Shown here piece after piece: positions 58,318 through 64,000 of a stretch of 64,000 nucleotides of DNA (positions within the stretch are counted from its first letter, which is position 1; each line of letters opens with the position of its first letter). The DNA comes from Nitrosomonas sp. Is35 (GTDB taxonomy: Bacteria; Pseudomonadota; Gammaproteobacteria; Burkholderiales; Nitrosomonadaceae). The notes under the pieces are model-generated. The model had not been told where the DNA came from, made no database searches, and saw only the letters and a program-made list of their open reading frames with translations. The stretch is from positions 682,001 to 746,000 of the forward strand of contig NZ_JAWJZH010000001.1 in assembly GCF_033063295.1 (NCBI RefSeq), in the 5' to 3' direction. A program made the translations under genes and the position numbers.

Positions 58318-59652
58318 CTATATTTTATGCTTGGCTTTCTCATCCAGGTTGCGCAAATAAGCCAGTTTTTCCCGGATTTTCTGCTCCAGGCCGTAAGCGG
58401 TCGGCTGATAAAAACTGACTTCGGGCATATCTTCTGGAAAATAATTCTCTCCCGCAGCATAAGCTTCCGGGCAATCGTGCGCGTAGCGGTAGGAATCGCC
58501 GTAGCCGATATCCTTCATCAGTTTGGTCGGCGCATTGCGCAGATGCACCGGCACGCGACGCGATTTATCGTGAGCGACAAACGAGCGGGCCTTGTTGTAA
58601 GCCAGATAAGCGGCGTTGCTTTTCGGCGCGCACGCCAGATACAAGGCCGCTTGCGCCAGCGCCAGTTCGCCTTCCGGGCTGCCCAGCCGCTCGTAGGTCT
58701 CGCACGCATCGAGCGTCAAGCGCAGAGCACGCGGATCGGCCAAGCCGATATCTTCGGTGGCCATACGGATCAACCGCCGCCCGATATACAACGCATCGGC
58801 GCCGCCATCCAGCATGCGGCACAACCAGTACAGCGCCGCATCCGGCGAGGATCCGCGTACCGATTTGTGCAATGCGGATATCTGATCGTAAAACGCATCG
58901 CCGCCTTTATCGAAGTTGCGATTATTGCGTGACAAGGTATTAACGATCGTATCCTTATCGATATGCGTGATGGCTCCGGTTTCCGCCGCAGTATGGACTT
59001 GCTCGAGCAGATTCAACAAACGCCGGGCGTCGCCATCAGCAAATTCGATCAGCAAGAGGTGTGCGTCATCAGTGAATTGCAGATCACCCAGCGCCAGTTT
59101 TTGCGCACGCTCCAGGAGTTGGGATAACTCTGCTTCCGACAAGGCAGTCAGCACATAAACCTGGGCGCGCGACAGTAACGCGTTATTGACTTCAAACGAT
59201 GGGTTTTCCGTGGTGGCGCCGACAAAGGTGATCAATCCTTGTTCGACATACGGCAGAAAAGCATCTTGCTGCGATTTGTTGAAACGATGCACTTCGTCGA
59301 CAAACAGGATGGTATGCCGTCCGCTTTGCTGCAACGTCAATTCGGCTTGCTCGATGGCGGCGCGGATGTCCTTGATGCCGGATAGCACGGCGGATAGCGC
59401 GATAAATTCGCTGTTGAATTCGGTCGACATGATGCGCGCCAGCGTGGTTTTGCCGGTTCCCGGCGGACCCCACAAAATCATCGAATGCGGTTTGCCCGAT
59501 TCAAACGCCAGCCGTAACGGTTTTCCGGCGCCGAGCAGATGGCTTTGCCCGATGATATCGTTCAGATGCTTGGGGCGTAATTGTTCCGCCAGCGGTACTT
59601 GAGGTTGATTCGGTGCGAACAGACCGGCTTCATTCACGGATGACGTCGGCAT
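58318..59652 (-). CDS. rarA: Replication-associated recombination protein A (MgsA)
   Basis: The 444-residue AAA+ ATPase starts at MPTSSVNEAGLFA. The longer frame to 59880 only shadows lolA. Motifs: PLAEQLRPKHLNDIIGQSHLLG, Walker A WGPPGTGKTTLARIMS, Walker B ILFVDEVHRFNKSQQDAFLP, and the C-terminal tetramer region with YKARSFVAHDKSRRVPVHLRNAPT-like sequence. It acts at stalled replication forks. Its start overlaps the lolA end by 23 bases. Confidence 0.95.
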   Translation of the reverse strand: MPTSSVNEAGLFAPNQPQVPLAEQLRPKHLNDIIGQSHLLGAGKPLRLAFESGKPHSMILWGPPGTGKTTLARIMSTEFNSEFIALSAVLSGIKDIRAAIEQAELTLQQSGRHTILFVDEVHRFNKSQQDAFLPYVEQGLITFVGATTENPSFEVNNALLSRAQVYVLTALSEAELSQLLERAQKLALGDLQFTDDAHLLLIEFADGDARRLLNLLEQVHTAAETGAITHIDKDTIVNTLSRNNRNFDKGGDAFYDQISALHKSVRGSSPDAALYWLCRMLDGGADALYIGRRLIRMATEDIGLADPRALRLTLDACETYERLGSPEGELALAQAALYLACAPKSNAAYLAYNKARSFVAHDKSRRVPVHLRNAPTKLMKDIGYGDSYRYAHDCPEAYAAGENYFPEDMPEVSFYQPTAYGLEQKIREKLAYLRNLDEKAKHKI

Positions 59653-60256
59653 TTCCAGGCGGTGTGAATTGGAATAAATCGGCGGGTAGCGTTGGATTTT
59701 TGTCCAAATCGGAGAATGACAGAATGGTGGTCTGGCCGAAATTATCGCGTAATGCCATGATCTTGAGCACGCCATCTGGAGAAAAACCCATCTGGATGAA
59801 CTCGAATGCGCTTTCCTTGCTTTTGGGAATGGCTTCGAGCCATTCCATCTCGTTTTGCACGCCCAGCTCAACCAGCTCAAAATTGTCTTCGATAGCGCTG
59901 CTGCCTGCCAACAGCGCAGCCGGGCTGCTGCCGATGGCGATATTGAAGGGCCGTTCGGTGACTTGATTCAGATCGCGATCATAAAACCATACCTTGCTGC
60001 CATCGCCAACGATCAATTGCTCGTAAGGTTTGTCATACGTCCAGCGGAATTTTTCCGGACGTTCAAATTGCATCGTGCCTTGCGATTCCTGCACCGTGCG
60101 GGCGCTTTTGTCGTACAGCGTCTGAGAGAAATTAGCGCGTACCGTGCGCGTTTGCTGGATGAAGCTTTTCAGGCTGTTGATGGCGGCTGCTTCAGCCCAG
60201 TGCGATATCAGACTGCTAACGAGCAGGAGAAAAACGAAACAGCTTGAGCGGGCCAT
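59630..60256 (-). CDS. lolA: Outer-membrane lipoprotein carrier protein LolA
   Basis: The 208-residue precursor has a signal peptide (MARSSCFVFLLLVSSLISHWAEAAA) and the LolA core IQQTRTVRANFSQTL, GTMQFERPEKFRWTYDKPYEQLIVGDGSKVWFYDRDLNQVTERP. The ATG at 60256 is chosen by AGGA six bases upstream; the frame is open for 19 more codons. It carries lipoproteins through the periplasm to LolB. Confidence 0.95.
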   Translation of the reverse strand: MARSSCFVFLLLVSSLISHWAEAAAINSLKSFIQQTRTVRANFSQTLYDKSARTVQESQGTMQFERPEKFRWTYDKPYEQLIVGDGSKVWFYDRDLNQVTERPFNIAIGSSPAALLAGSSAIEDNFELVELGVQNEMEWLEAIPKSKESAFEFIQMGFSPDGVLKIMALRDNFGQTTILSFSDLDKNPTLPADLFQFTPPGNADVIRE

Positions 60257-60309
60257 AGTATTCCTAAAATGAAATGAGTGTATGAAGCACATGACGGCAG
60301 GGAAATTGT

Positions 60310-62607
60310 TCATTCGTTGCGTGCCGGAGCCAATACTTCCCGGTTGCCATTGCTTTGCATGGATGAGACCAGACCGGCGCGTTCCATGTCTTCGATAAGA
60401 CGGGCGGCGCGATTATAGCCGATGCGTAAATTCCTTTGTACCAGGGAAATCGATGCGCGGCGGGTTTTGACGACGATGGCCACGGCTTCATCGTAAAGCG
60501 GATCGGCTTCGCCTTGCGGTTTTTTCAGTTCGGGCGAATCACCGCTATCGTTTTCTTCATCCCCGGCTTGCAGAATTTCCTCAATGTAATTGGGTTCGCC
60601 ATGTTCTTTCAGATACTCAACCACTTTGTGGACTTCGTGATCGGCGACAAAAGCGCCGTGTATGCGTTGCGGGTAGCCGCTGCCGGGCGGTAAATACAGC
60701 ATATCGCCTTGACCGAGCAGAGCTTCCGCGCCCATTTGATCGAGAATGGTGCGCGAATCGATTTTGCTCGATACTTGAAAGGCAATGCGGGTCGGAATGT
60801 TGGCTTTGATCAGACCGGTAATCACATCGACCGACGGGCGTTGTGTCGCCAGCAGCAGATGGATGCCGGATGCGCGCGCTTTTTGCGCCAGCCGGGCGAT
60901 TAAATGTTCGACTTTCTTACCGGCGACCATCATCAAATCGGCCAATTCGTCGATCACCACGACGATGAGCGGCAGCTCATCCAGATATTCCGGCTCTTCT
61001 CCCGGCGGCAACAGTGGGTTAACGACGGGTTCTTCGCTTTTAGCCGCATCGCGTATTTTCTGATTGTAGCCGCTGAGATTACGCACACCCAATGCCGACA
61101 TCAGCTTGTAACGCCGTTCCATTTCGCCCACGCACCAGCGCAGCGCGCTGGCGGCTTCGCGCATGTCGGTGACAACCGGTGTCAGCAGATGCGGGATGCC
61201 TTCGTACACCGACAATTCCAGCATTTTCGGGTCGATCAGGATCAGGCGGGTTTGTTCCGGCGTGGTTTTATAAATCAAGCTGAGAATGACTGCGTTGATC
61301 GCGACCGATTTGCCCGATCCGGTGGTTCCGGCGACCAAGGCGTGCGGCATTTTGGCCAGATCGGATACGATCGGACGGCCGCTGATATCCTTACCCAGCG
61401 CGATGGTGAGCGGAGAAGGGGAGTCGGCGTAGACCTGTGAGCTGAGGATTTCCTGCAAGCGCACGATTTGCCGTTTCGGATTCGGGATTTCCAACCCCAT
61501 GCTGGTTTTTCCCGGAATGGTTTCCACCACGCGGATACTGGCGACGGACAAAGCGCGCGCCAGATCCTTAATCAAGTTGATGACTTGATTGCCTTTGACG
61601 CCCACGGCGGGCTCGATTTCATAGCGGGTGATCACCGGTCCGGGGAAAGCGGCGACCACTTTGACATCGACGCCGAATTCCTTGAGTTTGCGTTCGATCA
61701 AACGGGAGGTGAACTCGAGTGTTTCTTTGGGCAGCACCTCAAAATCTTTATCCGGCTCGTCCAGCAGATGCAAAGGCGGCAGCGGCGAATCGGGCAGGTC
61801 GGAAAACAGCGAAGGTTGTTTTTCTTTGATGATGCGCTGCGATTTGATAATTACCGTCGTGGGCGGTTCGATATGCAGTAATGGCGTGCTCTCTACGCGT
61901 TTTTTTTCGCTTTCGACGATTTTATCGCGCGTCCGTGCGGCAATGATACCGGCGAGTTTATCCTGCCGCGTTTCCCAAGTGTTTATCAGCCACAGCAGCG
62001 AATTTTCGACGCTTTCACCGATTTTCTCGACGAAGCGTACCCAGGACAACCCGGTGAACTGGCTGAAGCCGACGGCGATGAGGATCAGCAAGGTCAGTGT
62101 CGCGCCGGTAAAGCCGAGAATTTGCGACAGATAATGACTGATGGTGTTACCCAGCATGCCGCCCGGCATCAGCGGCAGGGCAATATTGATGGAATAAAAC
62201 CGCAGTGACTCCAGCCCGCTGCTGGCGGCCAGCAGTAAGAAAAAACCGCCCAAGGTCAGAAACAGGGAATGACGGTCAAAAATGCCGGCGCTATCGATGC
62301 GGCGGTAGCTCCAGGCAATTGCGGACAGAAAGAATGCCACCCACCACCATGCCGATGCGCCGAATAAATACAGCAGCAAATCGGCCAGCCAAGCGCCGGC
62401 GTGTCCCCCGGCGTTCTGGATTTGATTGAAATCGCCGCTATGCGACCAACCCGCATCGCCGCGGTCGTAACTGAAAAATATCAGCACCAGATAAAGCGCC
62501 GCGCCCATCAGCATCAGCAAACCGGATTCCCGCAATAACCGGGCTACTCTGGGTGAGAAGGAATGGCCGCTTGATTTTTTGGCCATCGGCTTGTTTATTA
62601 AACTCAT
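60310..62607 (-). CDS. ftsK: DNA translocase FtsK
   Basis: The 765-residue protein has four to five N-terminal membrane helices (about 30-190), a short linker and the motor domain: [20 protein letters not shown] as Walker A and [14 protein letters not shown] as Walker B. It ends in a winged-helix gamma domain ([29 protein letters not shown]) that reads KOPS sites. It moves chromosome dimers toward XerCD at dif during division. ATG 62607 is used; ATG 62586 is a close alternative. Confidence 0.96.
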   Translation of the reverse strand: MSLINKPMAKKSSGHSFSPRVARLLRESGLLMLMGAALYLVLIFFSYDRGDAGWSHSGDFNQIQNAGGHAGAWLADLLLYLFGASAWWWVAFFLSAIAWSYRRIDSAGIFDRHSLFLTLGGFFLLLAASSGLESLRFYSINIALPLMPGGMLGNTISHYLSQILGFTGATLTLLILIAVGFSQFTGLSWVRFVEKIGESVENSLLWLINTWETRQDKLAGIIAARTRDKIVESEKKRVESTPLLHIEPPTTVIIKSQRIIKEKQPSLFSDLPDSPLPPLHLLDEPDKDFEVLPKETLEFTSRLIERKLKEFGVDVKVVAAFPGPVITRYEIEPAVGVKGNQVINLIKDLARALSVASIRVVETIPGKTSMGLEIPNPKRQIVRLQEILSSQVYADSPSPLTIALGKDISGRPIVSDLAKMPHALVAGTTGSGKSVAINAVILSLIYKTTPEQTRLILIDPKMLELSVYEGIPHLLTPVVTDMREAASALRWCVGEMERRYKLMSALGVRNLSGYNQKIRDAAKSEEPVVNPLLPPGEEPEYLDELPLIVVVIDELADLMMVAGKKVEHLIARLAQKARASGIHLLLATQRPSVDVITGLIKANIPTRIAFQVSSKIDSRTILDQMGAEALLGQGDMLYLPPGSGYPQRIHGAFVADHEVHKVVEYLKEHGEPNYIEEILQAGDEENDSGDSPELKKPQGEADPLYDEAVAIVVKTRRASISLVQRNLRIGYNRAARLIEDMERAGLVSSMQSNGNREVLAPARNE

Positions 62608-62785
62608 GGGTATCTCAGAAATGAATCATTGTGTCTGACGGATACGCTGGATTATATAAGAGAATGTGCAGTAATTTCTTTAATGCAGCAGTAAATGCAT
62701 TTATTACTGTATTAACAGCGGGTATTGATGTGTGGTACGCCGCGCTTGGCGAGCTCGAACGTGCAAAAAGCACACGCTAAAAAGC

Positions 62786-63727
62786 TTAAACGGTGTCTGT
62801 CGATCTTGAGCGCGATAAAATGGCAGGAACCGTCGATTTATCTTTATTGACGATCTGCGGCAGCGTGGAAACCTGGTTTCCGCCATTCCGCTTTGCGGCA
62901 AATAGCGCATCTTCGGCACGTTTACACAATTTTAACTTGTTATCGGTTTCATCCAGCATGGCAATGCCGATGCTGACCATGATTTTGTTTTCAGTGTTTT
63001 TGTCCATTTTGGCGGAAACTTTTTTGCGCACCGATTCGCATACTTTTTTCGCCTCGCAGAGATCCGTTTCCGGAAATAAAATAGCAAATACATTGATATC
63101 AATGCGATAGAACAGATCGGTGATTCTGATATTGGTTTTGATCTCGTGAGAAATTTGTTTTATCGAATCATTCTTGTTTTTGTAATCGTAGTTATCGCTG
63201 AATAGCTTAAGCAGATCGAGATCGATGATGGCGATGGAGAAGCTCCGGTGATACCGTCTTGAACGTAAGATTTCGGTATCCAGTTCCGACTCAAAAGCTT
63301 GTCTGTTTTTATATCCGGTGATTGGGTCAATCAGCACCTGGGTCAGCAAAGTGGACATGTCGATATTCGTTTTTTTGATCTTGATGACCATCAATGCGGA
63401 GCAAACAATCAATAACAAAGTCAGCCCGCGATTAAACAATACGACATTCATCGGCATCAAAATACCGGGAGATTGATAAAAGCCAACGATGGTAAGAATA
63501 AACGTCATTGCGGCAATGCAATAGGTAAACCCGATTCCGCTCACCCAGAGGCTGGCGAATACCACCAGCACATACGGTACCGCAGCGGCGACTCCCAACG
63601 GCGTATTTAAGTCAATGACAAAAATGCACAGCATTAAAGCTATGACAATAAACATGTTTGCCTGAATTGCACATTCTCTGAATAGGACTTTCAAAGCGGC
63701 TGCTGCTGAGATAATTTGGCTACGCAT
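62786..63727 (-). CDS. Membrane protein with degenerate GGDEF domain
   Basis: The 313-residue protein has about four hydrophobic segments in residues 22-118, then a GGDEF-fold domain (DPITGYKNRQAFESELD, then SIAIIDLDLLKLFSDNYDY). At the catalytic site, where GG(D/E)EF is expected, it reads IDINVF (about 209-214), so diguanylate cyclase activity is unlikely. It may instead bind ligand or protein partners. The C-terminal AKRNGGNQV keeps the family end. It is separated from ftsK by a 178-base AT-rich gap with no other gene. Confidence 0.85.
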   Translation of the reverse strand: MRSQIISAAAALKVLFRECAIQANMFIVIALMLCIFVIDLNTPLGVAAAVPYVLVVFASLWVSGIGFTYCIAAMTFILTIVGFYQSPGILMPMNVVLFNRGLTLLLIVCSALMVIKIKKTNIDMSTLLTQVLIDPITGYKNRQAFESELDTEILRSRRYHRSFSIAIIDLDLLKLFSDNYDYKNKNDSIKQISHEIKTNIRITDLFYRIDINVFAILFPETDLCEAKKVCESVRKKVSAKMDKNTENKIMVSIGIAMLDETDNKLKLCKRAEDALFAAKRNGGNQVSTLPQIVNKDKSTVPAILSRSRSTDTV

Positions 63728-63853
63728 GGTTTGTGTTTTAATTTGTAAAAAAGTCGGGTTGCTTATTTTACGGTTTCAGGGAATTAAACTTTATAACGAA
63801 TAAATGCATAACTAAATTGATAACAATCAATTTATTATACATTCTTTTAAAAA

Positions 63854-63976
63854 TTAGATTGTAAATTTCGCATATAAATTTATGCCAATAAATGAGAATT
63901 TGTCATTGCCTTGCCAGTAGTGATTGGGTCCGGCGATCACTGCTCCAATCGGATAATACGTGTTCCGGCTAACCGG
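63854..63976 (-). other. Possible C-terminal remnant of a beta-barrel protein at window edge
   Basis: An open stretch between TGA (63977-63979) and TAA encodes a sequence ending KFSFIGINLYAKFTI. Its alternating pattern and aromatic-rich end resemble the last strands of outer-membrane proteins. The TGA upstream blocks continuity with the window edge in this frame. It could be a decayed gene end or chance. Confidence 0.22.
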
Positions 63977-64000
63977 TCATGAAGATACTGGCGATCGCGA

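Noticed and set aside
59653..59880. Upstream extension of the rarA frame
   Set aside because: The 76 extra residues lie inside lolA in another frame and do not match RarA N-termini.

Overview
The window looks like chromosome of a betaproteobacterium, most likely an ammonia oxidiser of the Nitrosomonas type. That is an inference from gene content, not a sequence search. The run rplM-rpsI-argC-coiled-coil protein-bactofilin-erpA-anmK-M23 peptidase-tyrS is a typical betaproteobacterial gene order. A serine-glyoxylate aminotransferase, a PEP-CTERM protein and a guanidine/urea carboxylase operon fit the same group. I found no rRNA, tRNA or CRISPR array.

Layout. 1-1.9 kb: end of a PAS-GGDEF-EAL signalling protein. 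1.9-9.3 kb (minus strand): a guanidine-I (ykkC) riboswitch followed by an APC-type permease, two DUF1989 proteins, a biotin-dependent carboxylase usually annotated as urea carboxylase, and a thiopurine methyltransferase-like gene. The riboswitch indicates that the operon handles guanidine. 9.4-10.3 kb: an AT-rich orphan gene with integron-cassette-like ends. 10.5-20.3 kb: spgA, then surface polysaccharide genes (GT4 transferase, CapD/WbpM-like enzyme, rfbA, rfbC), an ABC exporter with an eroded ATPase domain, radA and a ceramidase-like membrane protein.

20.3-28.1 kb (minus strand): a defence block. An Avs3-like STAND NTPase of about 2,090 codons carries a nuclease-like N-terminus and is interrupted by one in-frame TGA. 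It is followed by a small Avs3b-like partner, and a HicAB toxin-antitoxin pair lies just upstream. 28.2-44.6 kb is mostly housekeeping: rhlE, tyrS, an M23 peptidase, anmK, erpA, bactofilin, argC, rpsI, rplM, glnS, a TetR regulator, a PEP-CTERM protein and tex, plus a decayed membrane-hydrolase gene.

44.8-54.9 kb: a second defence block. hsdR-hsdM-hsdS is followed, with start/stop overlaps, by an SMC/RecF-like ATPase and an HNH nuclease, a pair resembling Septu (PtuA/PtuB) built into a type I restriction operon. A self-inhibited Fic protein follows. 54.9-63.7 kb returns to core genes: DUF2007 protein, rdgC, serS, rarA, lolA, ftsK and a membrane protein with a degenerate GGDEF domain.

The items most worth a second look are the guanidine operon (it lacks a local allophanate hydrolase and is translationally coupled to a methyltransferase), the TGA-interrupted Avs-like gene, and the five-gene restriction/ATPase/HNH operon whose HsdS has an extra C-terminal domain.
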